DNA of 39,141 nt, taken from the NCBI GenBank assembly GCA_910585015.1, contig CAJUCT010000034.1, positions 1-39,141 of the forward strand, given 5' to 3'. Within the stretch, counting starts at the first letter, position 1. The number at the start of each line of letters is the position of its first letter. Shown here in pieces: positions 15,679 to 24,809 of the stretch. The notes beneath the pieces are model-generated. The model made no database searches. It was not told the origin of the DNA and was given only the letters and a program-made list of their open reading frames with translations. Source of the DNA: an uncultured Acetatifactor sp. (GTDB lineage: Bacteria > Bacillota > Clostridia > Lachnospirales > Lachnospiraceae). The position numbers and the translations under genes are program-made.

Positions 15679-17337
15679 ATGAGAAGAATCAATTCTGAAT
15701 TCCAGACATTCCATATGTCAGAGGAGGGCCAGAAGTTATCCAACAGGGACTATTTCGGATATGTGGAGATGGATGACTTTGCCTGTTATGTGCTGGCGGA
15801 CAGCCTGGATGAGGAGCCCTCCATAAACAGCGCCCGGCTGGTGGTTGACAGTATAATCCGTGACTTTACGGAGGATCCCACCATGGGCAGAGGGCCCCTT
15901 GGACGTTATATGCGGAGGGCCCACGGGGAACTTCTGCGTCAAAAGGGCGGGATGCATCTGAAGGTTGCCGTGGTGGTGGCCGTGACAGATTACCGGAAAC
16001 TCCGTTACTGTCATGTGGGAAACAGCCGCCTGTATCTCATTCGGAATGCCCGGATCTTGGAGCGGACGAAGGACCAGTCGCTGACGCAGAACTTAGTGGA
16101 ACAGGACCGCGTCGTTTTGGATGAGGCGGCGCGTCATGAACAGCGCAACAACCTCTATTCCTTTCTCGGGGAAAGAGGAAAGCCGGAAATACAGATCTCC
16201 CGCAAGAGAAAGCTGGAGGCCGGAGATCTTTTTATACAGCTTACAAGAGGCGTATGGGAGCAGTGTGGGGAACAGGAGTTTCTTCAGATTGTCAACGACG
16301 CGAAAGAGACAAAGGATATTTTGGATCAGACGGAGGACTTTATCCTAAAGGAGCAGGACCGCAGGAGTATAGACAATTACTCCATGGCGGTGACTTCCGT
16401 GGACAAGGTGTATCAGTCGCCTAAAAAACCCATATCCCTTAAAAAAATATTGATGATCGCTCTTCCGGTTCTGCTGGTAATCATCACAGTTTCCGTGACG
16501 CTGTTTTTGAGATACCGCAGTATACAGACCAAGACAGAATCCATGCTTAGGTGTATGGAAAACGGGGAGGAATATCTCACCCGCAATAACTTCCAGAAGG
16601 CGGAAGAGGAATATGGAGAAGCCAGAAAACTGGCGGACAGCCTGCATCGGCAACCGGAGTACGAAGAGGCGGATATGTATATAAAGCTTGCCGAGCAGGT
16701 GATTTTGGCAGACGAGGCGCTGGGCGGGGAAGAATACCAGAAGGCCCAGGCGTTATATATGACAGCCCGGCAGATGGCAGTGGAAGCCGGGAATGTGGGG
16801 CTTTCTTATATTGAAGGCCAATTGACCCGAATAGAGGGATATATAGAGGTTTTTGACCTGATTGCCCAGGGGGAAAGAAAAGAAGAATACGGCAATCTGT
16901 ATGGCGCCATCGCGCTGTATAAAAGCGCAAAGGAGAGAGCGGCGGCGCTCTATTTCACGGAGGGGAAAAAGGAAGCGTTGGAACTGCAGATGGCGGCGGA
17001 AGAGGAGTTGGAAAAAGAGCAGATGGAGGCGGAAGAACGCCTTCGCGAACAGATAGAGGCGGAAGCGGTAAACAGGGCTCTGGATAATGAGCAGAGGGCA
17101 AATGACCAGCAAAACGCCATTGATTTGGAAAATCAGGGAAATGAACTGCTGGCAGAGGGCAGCTATGAGAGCGCCATTACATTCTATCTGGCGGCCCAGG
17201 CGATTTACAACCGTCTGGAACTGGCGGAGATGGCGGATGGGATTGAGCCTAAAATCGCGGCGGCCCAGGCGGGTATCGCGGCGAGGGAAGCCTGGGCGGC
17301 GGAAATCGCCGCCGGGCAGGAACAGGAAGCGGAATAA
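15679..17337 (+). CDS. Divergent PP2C-like protein fused to membrane helix and TPR/coiled-coil region
   Basis: 552 residues, directly abutting the previous gene. Residues 1-240 form a PP2C-like domain in which ADGxGG has become ADSLDE (about 40-45) and GDSR has become GNSR (about 114-117), while IDNYSMAV (about 231) keeps the DN pair, so catalysis may be weak or lost. One membrane helix lies at about 257-277 (ILMIALPVLLVIITVSVTLF). The C-terminal 270 residues are helical TPR-like repeats and a Glu-rich coiled coil (about 420-460), presumably outside the membrane. It looks like a sensor that links the outer face to phospho-signalling. Confidence 0.65.
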   Translation: MRRINSEFQTFHMSEEGQKLSNRDYFGYVEMDDFACYVLADSLDEEPSINSARLVVDSIIRDFTEDPTMGRGPLGRYMRRAHGELLRQKGGMHLKVAVVVAVTDYRKLRYCHVGNSRLYLIRNARILERTKDQSLTQNLVEQDRVVLDEAARHEQRNNLYSFLGERGKPEIQISRKRKLEAGDLFIQLTRGVWEQCGEQEFLQIVNDAKETKDILDQTEDFILKEQDRRSIDNYSMAVTSVDKVYQSPKKPISLKKILMIALPVLLVIITVSVTLFLRYRSIQTKTESMLRCMENGEEYLTRNNFQKAEEEYGEARKLADSLHRQPEYEEADMYIKLAEQVILADEALGGEEYQKAQALYMTARQMAVEAGNVGLSYIEGQLTRIEGYIEVFDLIAQGERKEEYGNLYGAIALYKSAKERAAALYFTEGKKEALELQMAAEEELEKEQMEAEERLREQIEAEAVNRALDNEQRANDQQNAIDLENQGNELLAEGSYESAITFYLAAQAIYNRLELAEMADGIEPKIAAAQAGIAAREAWAAEIAAGQEQEAE

Positions 17338-17364
17338 CAGAGTACGCAGATGGGAGCAGGAGGC

Positions 17365-19860
17365 ATGGGCCAGTATACTTATACCTTGAACCACGGTAGG
17401 GAAGAGGAGGAGAGACATACCTACAGGCAGAGCGAACTGGAAAAGATGACGACTTTTCATCTGCGGGAGATATGCAGAAAAGAGCGTCTGGTGGTTTCCT
17501 CCGCCAAAAATGAGGACAAGGACGGATTGATCCGCCTGATTATGCGGTTCCGGGGACAGAAGGAATACCGGCATATCAGGGAATTTTGCGAAGGCGGACT
17601 GGAACGGGTACAGGCGTTTTTGGACCAGCAGAAGATTCGTTTTTTGGAGACGCCGGAGGTAAATATTCCGGGAACGCTCACCTTTTTTCATGATACGGAG
17701 ATGAATGAACTGGACGGCTATCAGGTGAAGTCTGATGAAAGGCTCTGCCCCGGAAACCTTTTGCTGACGGACGAAGCGCTCAAGGTTTACACCTGTTTAT
17801 ACATTGGGGAGGCGGAGAATGGGGTCTATCTGTTCAAGGGAAAAGACATGCCGGTATGTCCGCTGGAAAAACACCAGTATTCCATCCTGTATTTTCCCAG
17901 TGAGGCGATCTCCGAATTTTTGTATGACTGTTACTACGGGAAGCATGTTTCCATGCCCGGCCACACGGAGGCTGTGCGGATTCCCCTTCTGGATGTTGTG
18001 GAGAGACAGATTCCTCAGGCGGATCTGCCGCTGGTTATAGACTTCGGAAGTTCCAATACCACCATGGGTATCTGCCTGCCGGACGGGAGTGTGCGAATTG
18101 CGTCAGCCAGAGGGAAAAACATTATTCCCAGTGTGATCGGAGTACGGGAGAAGGCGGGAGGAGAAACGGAATTTTTATTCGGCTATGACGCGCAGGAAAT
18201 GAGCATACAGAATTACCGGGATGAAGACACCGCGGTTTTCTATGACATCAAGCGCTGGATCAGCGACGCGGACCGGGCGGAGAGCGTCATATTAAAGAGC
18301 GGGTACAAATACCAGTTCCCCAGAAAGGAGATGCTCCGGGCTTATTTAGACCGCCTTTTGGAAATGGCGCGCCAGCAGTTCAAGTGCAGTTTTACGAATA
18401 TCCAGCTTCTGGCCCCGATTCGGCAGAAAGAGAAGTTCCGCAGGCTGTTTAAGGATCTGCTTCCGGAATACACTGTCAACTGTGAATTGGATGAAGGGAT
18501 GGCTGTCCTGTTCCACAGCATTCACAATATGATTCGGGCCAAAGCGTATGAGGAGCGCCGGTGGTATCATGCCCTGGTCATTGACTGCGGCGGGGGAACC
18601 ACGGACTTAACCTCAGGGCGGTTCTGCATCGAGAATAACAGGGTGTCCTATATCATTGATCTGGAGACGAGGTATGAAAACGGCGACACGAATCTGGGAG
18701 GAAACAACCTGACCTACCGTATCCTTCAGCTGCTGAAACTGCGTTTAGTGGAGGAACTGGGATTTCTGGCAAAGGAGCCCCTGCCCATAGGAAGCGCCGA
18801 GGAGGGGAAGGCGGCCTATGAGGAATTGGAAAAGCGTTATCTTCAGGCGGAGAAATGGCTGCCCACCCGGTTCAGGGAGTATGAGGGGAGAAGCAGGGAA
18901 CAGTATTTCTTCGTAAAAAATAATTATTATTATCTCTTTGAACTGGCGGAGCAGATTAAGAAGGTGTTTTTTCAGGCCGGATTCTGCTATGAACTGAAAA
19001 TATCCACCAATAAAGGGGAAGATATCTTTCTGGATAAATGGAAGCTGTCCTTCTGTGCAGAAGGGCGGGATGGAAGTTCTGCCCGGCAGTTTGAAAATAT
19101 TTCCCGACAGGCAGAGATATGTCTGTATTTACATGAGATAGAGGAACTTCTGCGGCCGGAGATCTATGGATTGATGGAACGTTTCCTCGACCAGAAATTT
19201 GAAAACGGACAGCTGGCGGAATATGAGATGATCAAGCTTACGGGGCAGTCCTGCAAGTCCAGGCTGTTTTTGGAAGCGTTGAAGCAATATGTTCCAGGAA
19301 AAAGGATCCAGGGCATCCGGCGGGACGACGCAGGGACGGAACTGAAAATGTGCTGTCTGGAGGGCGCCCTTGCCTATTTCATGAACTGCAAGCTGGGATA
19401 TATGAAAGTGAACGAGCATTACAGGGTGGGGAGCCTGCCCTATGAGATCATGGCATATACTCATGAAAATAAAGAGAAGATTCTGATTAGGAGTCTGGAC
19501 GCGGAGAACCATATCGGGTGCATATCCCGCTTCCATATCGGAAACCAACTGGATCTGTACCTGAGCGACGAACAGGGGAAAAGGCTGAGAACCTACTATT
19601 TTGCCTATGACACCTCCAGGTTTGAGAAAACCACACAGAAGGAGATCGACGAAACCTACGCGGGAACCGTGATTCAGGAAGAGACGGATATTATCGTAGA
19701 GGGAGAGATGAAATTTTTTGTATGGGTTTCCAAGGAGCAGTGGGGCTTTGTGGTTCTGCCGATCTTGAGGGATCAGGAGACTCTGTATAAAGGGGAGGAG
19801 ACCTTCTTTGACTTTGAGGATGATACCTGGGAATTGAATTTCTTTGACGGAAGAAAGTAG
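17365..19860 (+). CDS. Large Hsp70/actin-fold ATPase with N-terminal SAP-like segment
   Basis: About 831 residues (an ATG at 17350 would add five). Residues about 26-66 (MTTFHLREICRKERL to DGLIRLIMRF) look like a SAP or Rho-N helical motif. An Hsp70-type nucleotide fold follows at about 220-640: phosphate-1 loop LVIDFGSSNTTMGICL (about 222), phosphate-2 loop LVIDCGGGTTDLTSG (about 404), and an adenosine-type motif IKLTGQSCKSRLF (about 623). The end is beta-rich. It is not DnaK itself: there is no standard peptide-binding domain. With the J-domain gene upstream it suggests a dedicated remodelling machine. No ClpV-type sheath-recycling ATPase is seen, so this ATPase is a candidate for that job (inference). 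Confidence 0.7.
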   Translation: MGQYTYTLNHGREEEERHTYRQSELEKMTTFHLREICRKERLVVSSAKNEDKDGLIRLIMRFRGQKEYRHIREFCEGGLERVQAFLDQQKIRFLETPEVNIPGTLTFFHDTEMNELDGYQVKSDERLCPGNLLLTDEALKVYTCLYIGEAENGVYLFKGKDMPVCPLEKHQYSILYFPSEAISEFLYDCYYGKHVSMPGHTEAVRIPLLDVVERQIPQADLPLVIDFGSSNTTMGICLPDGSVRIASARGKNIIPSVIGVREKAGGETEFLFGYDAQEMSIQNYRDEDTAVFYDIKRWISDADRAESVILKSGYKYQFPRKEMLRAYLDRLLEMARQQFKCSFTNIQLLAPIRQKEKFRRLFKDLLPEYTVNCELDEGMAVLFHSIHNMIRAKAYEERRWYHALVIDCGGGTTDLTSGRFCIENNRVSYIIDLETRYENGDTNLGGNNLTYRILQLLKLRLVEELGFLAKEPLPIGSAEEGKAAYEELEKRYLQAEKWLPTRFREYEGRSREQYFFVKNNYYYLFELAEQIKKVFFQAGFCYELKISTNKGEDIFLDKWKLSFCAEGRDGSSARQFENISRQAEICLYLHEIEELLRPEIYGLMERFLDQKFENGQLAEYEMIKLTGQSCKSRLFLEALKQYVPGKRIQGIRRDDAGTELKMCCLEGALAYFMNCKLGYMKVNEHYRVGSLPYEIMAYTHENKEKILIRSLDAENHIGCISRFHIGNQLDLYLSDEQGKRLRTYYFAYDTSRFEKTTQKEIDETYAGTVIQEETDIIVEGEMKFFVWVSKEQWGFVVLPILRDQETLYKGEETFFDFEDDTWELNFFDGRK

Positions 19861-19870
19861 GTGCTGCGCT

Positions 19871-21187
19871 ATGGGAGAGCCGGAACAGAGAGACGGCGTG
19901 GAAGTGATGAAGGAGATGATCCAGAAGGAAATACAGTCCATTGACAGCCTAAAGGAACGGGTCGCCTTCAAGGAGTTGATGGAAGGGGTATTTTTGTCCC
20001 TGTATGAGACAAACCTGAAGATGTATGAGGGATTGGAGAGACGTGTAAAAGAGGATTTGGACTATGACAAAAATAGATATTACATAAAGACCGGCATCAT
20101 CGAGAGAGAATTTTTTGACGCGTCCCATCATCTCCTGTTTCCCATGGAAGAAAGGGATCTGGACGGGAAACTTTACGATATGAAGGAAATTTTGAGAGCG
20201 GTGACGGAGGAGGGAGCGTTTCCGCTGATGAAAGTCATGCTCCGCTGCGACTTTTTGGAACTGCGGAGAGTGTTGGAAGCACAGCCCGTATTTGAGGGCG
20301 TCATTGAGACGCAGGAGCCTGCCGGGGAATGGAAGGTGGAGGTTCGGCTGCAGGAAAACAGGGAGTATCTGGAGAAGGTTGCGTACTTGTACCTTTTGTT
20401 TACCAGAAACGGTATTCCCTGGCAGACTGTCAATGCGCCGTATCTGTATAAAATGGCGGATTTGGTGGTGACGGGGCTTCCCGAAGGCATCACCGGCAGA
20501 GAGAAAATAAAGCAGGTGGTAATACAGTTTGGAGAATACAGCAAAATCATTCAGAAGGATGTCATTCCGGTGTGGAATATCCGGAAACTTGTATTGGAAA
20601 CCGTTGGTTTCCCGACTCCATGTGAGGATCATCAGAACTTTGAACACAGCATTGCTCTGCGACAGCATGGGTTAAACCATGCTTATCTGGTGGAGGATGA
20701 CAGGAACATACACAGCATCAGCCAGGGCGGAGAAAAGCTTAGAATTGTATGCGAAACAGGTGAGGCAAAGAAATGGAGCATATATCAGATACGCTCTTCT
20801 GAGGAGCAGAGGATTGATCGCTATACCTTCCCAATTATGGGAAACGGGCGGAAAGAAAGTTTTTCGGAGAAATATCAGCGGAAATGGAATCAACATATCC
20901 TAACAAAGACAGAATTGACACATTTTATAAAGGGGCTTGGATGGGAGGACTATGTGAGCTATCAGGACTGCCGGGTGGAGGATTGCTTTCCGGGAAGGAG
21001 GGAGACCTATTCCATGAACTTCTTTGTGCAGGATGAGATCAGGGATAGGGATGCACAAAAAAAGCTGATCCTGTACTTCCGGCCAGGGCGGCAGATGGAT
21101 TGGCTCCAGAGGGATATTTTAAGTTTCCTTGTATCCGAAGTACAGAGAATTTATCCGGAGTATGACTGCGGAGGTGTATTACTGTGA
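19871..21187 (+). CDS. Unrecognised structural protein, candidate baseplate component
   Basis: 438 residues from the ATG at 19871 (TAGGTG upstream; a TTG at 19844 in frame overlaps the previous gene). No signal or membrane segment. A helical N-terminus (about 1-60) leads to a mixed alpha/beta body with several W/Y-rich strands. I do not recognise a family motif. Size and position, between the ATPase and the VgrG genes and overlapping the next gene, fit a TssF- or TssK-like wedge component, but nothing in the sequence proves it. Confidence 0.4.
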   Translation: MGEPEQRDGVEVMKEMIQKEIQSIDSLKERVAFKELMEGVFLSLYETNLKMYEGLERRVKEDLDYDKNRYYIKTGIIEREFFDASHHLLFPMEERDLDGKLYDMKEILRAVTEEGAFPLMKVMLRCDFLELRRVLEAQPVFEGVIETQEPAGEWKVEVRLQENREYLEKVAYLYLLFTRNGIPWQTVNAPYLYKMADLVVTGLPEGITGREKIKQVVIQFGEYSKIIQKDVIPVWNIRKLVLETVGFPTPCEDHQNFEHSIALRQHGLNHAYLVEDDRNIHSISQGGEKLRIVCETGEAKKWSIYQIRSSEEQRIDRYTFPIMGNGRKESFSEKYQRKWNQHILTKTELTHFIKGLGWEDYVSYQDCRVEDCFPGRRETYSMNFFVQDEIRDRDAQKKLILYFRPGRQMDWLQRDILSFLVSEVQRIYPEYDCGGVLL

Positions 21188-21894
21188 GATATCTTTGGGA
21201 AGCGTTACTGGCGGCGGAGGCGGAGCGAATTCCGGAGGAAAACCTTCGTTTTATCCATGCGCCATTGGGAAGTGGATATATGGAATTATCATTGCCCTGT
21301 CTCAACCAGACATGGCTGGAGGATGGCGGTCAAAGGGAGGATGTCAGCATAGGGGTAAACACCTATTATCGTTTTTATGACATATTTCACGATGTGTTTC
21401 CGCCGGATTCAATAGATTTTCCTGCCCTGCGGGAAAGCCTGACAAACTTAAGTCTGCATATGCTGGCCCAAAATGACATTCGGAGAGGAATGACCAAAGA
21501 AGACTATCATAAAAGGCTTCTGACAAAAGAAATCATGGAGGGCGGCTTTGGGGAGACGGCAAGAAGAGTGTTCCTGGATATGAGCAGGAAGGATCAGGAA
21601 ATGCTGCTGGGAGGATGGCTGAACAGTTTCCGGGTGGGAAGCACACTGTCGGTCTTTCTTGATATGATTCACAGCCTGGTGGCGGACAGCATTGTATATC
21701 ACAGCAATGAATATCCGGATGAAGTCCTGATTTACACGGGCTTGAGGAAGGAGAGGAAGCTGGAGCAGAGAATCCGGTTTCTGATAGATACGTTTCTGGA
21801 TATTCGGTATCGTGTGGAAATATTTTATGAACATCATTTTGGCATTATCGGGGTGGAGGAGACTATGCGGATTGATGAGATTGCCATCTGCTAA
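21184..21894 (+). CDS. Unrecognised protein, candidate baseplate component
   Basis: 236 residues, starting with a GTG that overlaps the previous stop (GTGA), so the two are translationally coupled and their products probably interact. Mostly helical in the second half with a DFPALRESLTNLSLHMLAQN stretch and an RFLIDTFLDIRYRVEIFYEH helix. No membrane segment, no cysteine cluster, no recognised motif. The coupling and place in the operon suggest a TssG-like or adaptor partner of the preceding protein (inference). Confidence 0.4.
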   Translation: MRYLWEALLAAEAERIPEENLRFIHAPLGSGYMELSLPCLNQTWLEDGGQREDVSIGVNTYYRFYDIFHDVFPPDSIDFPALRESLTNLSLHMLAQNDIRRGMTKEDYHKRLLTKEIMEGGFGETARRVFLDMSRKDQEMLLGGWLNSFRVGSTLSVFLDMIHSLVADSIVYHSNEYPDEVLIYTGLRKERKLEQRIRFLIDTFLDIRYRVEIFYEHHFGIIGVEETMRIDEIAIC

Positions 21895-21959
21895 AAGGAA
21901 CAGGGTTTATTAAGGCGGCGTCACGGGCATGGCCTGCGGCGCGCAGGGGGGGTAGAAAT

Positions 21960-22733
21960 ATGTTTCAGAACATTTATCCGGTCTTTGAGGCGAAAAGGCT
22001 CTTAAAAAAAGATATGCTTGAGAATCTTCGGGATTTTCCAAGGAGTCTGTTTTACTTACAGTACCAAAATTATAGCGACGGAATCCTGACAGGGTGTGAT
22101 ATCAAGGGAACTGCATCTGGGCTGATGATTCTGCCGGGAATAGTGTGCTACAAGGGTGTGCCCTACTTTTTGGACGAGCCCTATCCTGTTTCCTGTAAGG
22201 CAGAGGGAAAACAGGTGTATATAAAGGTACATTTCTGGGACAAGGCCATTGGGGGCAGCGGGGAGGAATTCCTGTCACAGATCGCAGTGGATGAAGAGGA
22301 ACCGGATGCGGAACAGGAGTTGGAGCTTGGACGTTTCAAACTTCAGTCCGGGGCAAGGCTTAGGACTGAATACGCGGGATTTTATGATTATGAGACGGAA
22401 TATGACACAGTAAACCGAATTTATTCGCCCTATGCCGCGCCTGATCATCCCGGTATCTGGCCCCAGATATTCAAGTGTTTTGCGGAAGAATTATTAAAGT
22501 ATCGTGTGACGAATCCCTGGGACAGCGCTTTTTGCCTTAACTGCCTGCAGTTAAAGGAAGCCATGCCTTATGAGGCGGCCCGCGCTTATCTCAACGCAAA
22601 GCTGAAGCAGGATAAGGAATATACCAATATGCAGGCATACAGCGCGTTAAAAAAAATCCTGCGTGAGACCGGCGGCAGGAAAGGAGAACCGGAACGGTCT
22701 CAAAAGAAAGAGGGGACATTGCTCATGCTTTAA
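21960..22733 (+). CDS. Unrecognised protein, candidate baseplate or spike-adaptor protein
   Basis: 257 residues. The N-terminal half (about 1-150) has ENLRDFPRSLFYLQYQNYSD, then GLMILPGIVCYKGVPYFLDE, a strand-turn pattern seen in phage and type VI baseplate proteins that begin with a beta region. The C-terminal half is helical (AYLNAKLKQDKEYTNMQAYS). The 65-base gap before it carries a small palindrome (21933-21947, CCTGCG/CGCAGG) partly overlapping the G-rich ribosome site, so start efficiency may be tuned. No family can be named with confidence. Confidence 0.4.
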   Translation: MFQNIYPVFEAKRLLKKDMLENLRDFPRSLFYLQYQNYSDGILTGCDIKGTASGLMILPGIVCYKGVPYFLDEPYPVSCKAEGKQVYIKVHFWDKAIGGSGEEFLSQIAVDEEEPDAEQELELGRFKLQSGARLRTEYAGFYDYETEYDTVNRIYSPYAAPDHPGIWPQIFKCFAEELLKYRVTNPWDSAFCLNCLQLKEAMPYEAARAYLNAKLKQDKEYTNMQAYSALKKILRETGGRKGEPERSQKKEGTLLML

Positions 22734-22759
22734 CAGTGTGAAAAAAGGAGGCAGCAGGC

Positions 22760-23386
22760 ATGGAACAGGAAACAAAACAAGAACTGGATTTATCCATAGC
22801 GCGGTTCATAAGAGATCAATGGGAAAGGGAAGAAGAGGAAGAAAGGGAGCGGCTGAGGAAACAGTATGATCCCAAAGAACGGATCACTTATACGTTGGAG
22901 CAGCTGATAGAGGGAGTCCGAAGCGGGCGGCAATATCTCTATACACTGTTGTTGGAATTTGAATCGAAGGAATTATTGGAGGGGCGTTTGGCAGTTCCCT
23001 TTATCAAAAATTTCTATGATGTGGAACAAAATGAAGCAGGAATGGTTCTTTTGGCAAGCAATACACGAAAGGTTGTATTTAATGTGTCTGACATGCCCTG
23101 CACGAAGGCAAAAATGTCTCTGGATAAATGGATTGCGCAGACCAAAGAGGCCATGAAAGACATGCGTATATACATAAAGCCGGGGAAAAAGGCGGCGGTA
23201 GGAAATCTGGAATACTTTTGTTATACAGCCCCTACGGCAAAGGGACGCCTATATAACATAGTTTTCCGGCTGCAAAAGGGCGACAGAATTTATGCCGGTA
23301 ACTTTAGCTGCCCGGAAGAAGAGCAAAAAGGCATGGGACTGTTGATGGAAGCAATGGTGTATGTGATTGAGGAAATGAATCGTTAG
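22760..23386 (+). CDS. Small protein, possible effector-loading adaptor
   Basis: 208 residues with AAGGAGG before the ATG. A charged helical N-terminus (about 1-60, REEEEERERLRKQ) precedes an alpha/beta domain ending in RLYNIVFRLQKGDRIYAGNF, then a helix (GLLMEAMVYVIEEM). That ending is like DcrB/DUF1795-type folds, which include the EagR chaperones that load Rhs or PAAR effectors onto VgrG. Its place immediately before the first VgrG gene fits an adaptor. The similarity is weak and by eye only. Confidence 0.4.
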   Translation: MEQETKQELDLSIARFIRDQWEREEEEERERLRKQYDPKERITYTLEQLIEGVRSGRQYLYTLLLEFESKELLEGRLAVPFIKNFYDVEQNEAGMVLLASNTRKVVFNVSDMPCTKAKMSLDKWIAQTKEAMKDMRIYIKPGKKAAVGNLEYFCYTAPTAKGRLYNIVFRLQKGDRIYAGNFSCPEEEQKGMGLLMEAMVYVIEEMNR

Positions 23387-23402
23387 AAAGGAGGCGCCGA
23401 AC

Positions 23403-24797
23403 ATGGATGCGATTACCTATGGGAGTCTTTTTCTGATGCTTGGGAGTACAAGGCTGCCGGTATTGGCATGTAGTATCAGCGAAAATCCCGGCAGCCACGG
23501 AATACTTTCCGCAGATGCGGAGACGCAGGAAGAATGGAAGGATTACCTCTTATATGAGGAAGATGGACGTATCGGATTATTTGCAGAGCCGGGAGATTCT
23601 ATCCTGCCGTTATTCTATGGCATGGTGACCCGCCTGGAGGTAAAAGTTCAGGGGGGAAGGTGTGTACTGCATCTGGAGGCGCTGACAGAAAGTTACCAGA
23701 TGGATATCGCGGTTAATAACCGCTCCTTTCAGGATACTGCGATGACATCTCATCAGTTGGTGAAAAAAATATTGGAGCCTTATCCCCAGAGTCAGATCCT
23801 GTTTTCTATAGAAGATAAAGAACTGGAGCAGATTGCAGTGCAGTATCAGGAAACAGACTGGGCTTTTTTGAATCGGATTCTTTCATCATACGGTGTCAAT
23901 GCATATATTGCGGGCAATAGACAGGGAATATACCTGAGAGCCGGATTGATGGATACAGAGGAGGATGCGGACTGGGATTCTCTTCCCTACATTTTGCGTC
24001 GAGATGTCGCGCCCAGAGAGACAAACAGAGAACTGAAGGGGCAGATCTATTATCAGGTAGAGGCATACGACATTCTCCCGCTGGGAGAAAAAGTTCTTTT
24101 TAAGGGAAAAGAATTGTACATCGGAAAAGTTGACAGATTCCTCCGGCAAGGACTTTTGGTCAGCAGATATTCTTTATATTTTGCCGAGGGACTGAGGGTT
24201 CTTAAATATCATAATCCGTCTCTTGGAGGGGTTTCCATAAACGGAGAAGTTACGGCGGTCAGCCGCAACCGTCTTCAGGTACATTTGGAAACGGATGCCC
24301 TGACTAAATATCAGGAACAATATTTTTTCCCGTTTTCTACAGTAGCGGCATCTCCGGACGGAAGCGGCTGGTACTGTATGCCTAAAAAGGGAGATCCGGT
24401 AAGAATCTTCTTTCCTACGGCGGATGAAAAAGAAGGATATGCCATCGCGAACATACAGGGAGAGTCAGCGCCAGCGTCCGACAGCCCTTTGTACAATCCT
24501 GACATAAAAGATATTACGATGCCGGATGGAAAGGCAGTCAAGTTTATAGAGGGGGGAATACAGCTTACCGTTGGGGAGGAAAAGGGAACAGTCACTTTGA
24601 CCAATGACGGGAACGCTGAAATCACAACCATCGAGGATATAGAGATCTGTGCGGCGGAGGCGGTGTGCTTCAGCACAGACGGAATGATGAGTGTGACGGC
24701 GGGTACACAGATACAGTTTATAAATGATGCAAAAGGAAACATTACTTTGGCTGAGGAAACGGTGGAGATCAATGCGGTCAGGATTATCAATAATTAG
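23403..24797 (+). CDS. VgrG-like spike protein 1
   Basis: 464 residues, shorter than typical VgrG (about 600-700). The N-terminal gp27/late-control-D-like part has VQYQETDWAFLNRILSSYGV (about 145-164), the VgrG signature block. An OB-like gp5 segment (about 276-345) contains GWYCMPKKGDPVRIFFP. The end (about 380-464) is a strand-repeat region resembling a beta-helix needle (TVTLTNDGNAEITTIED). VgrG trimers form the puncturing tip under the PAAR cone. No extra effector domain is attached. A ribosome site (AAGGAGG) is well placed. Confidence 0.8.
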   Translation: MDAITYGSLFLMLGSTRLPVLACSISENPGSHGILSADAETQEEWKDYLLYEEDGRIGLFAEPGDSILPLFYGMVTRLEVKVQGGRCVLHLEALTESYQMDIAVNNRSFQDTAMTSHQLVKKILEPYPQSQILFSIEDKELEQIAVQYQETDWAFLNRILSSYGVNAYIAGNRQGIYLRAGLMDTEEDADWDSLPYILRRDVAPRETNRELKGQIYYQVEAYDILPLGEKVLFKGKELYIGKVDRFLRQGLLVSRYSLYFAEGLRVLKYHNPSLGGVSINGEVTAVSRNRLQVHLETDALTKYQEQYFFPFSTVAASPDGSGWYCMPKKGDPVRIFFPTADEKEGYAIANIQGESAPASDSPLYNPDIKDITMPDGKAVKFIEGGIQLTVGEEKGTVTLTNDGNAEITTIEDIEICAAEAVCFSTDGMMSVTAGTQIQFINDAKGNITLAEETVEINAVRIINN

Positions 24798-24809
24798 CGG
24801 AGGGATATT

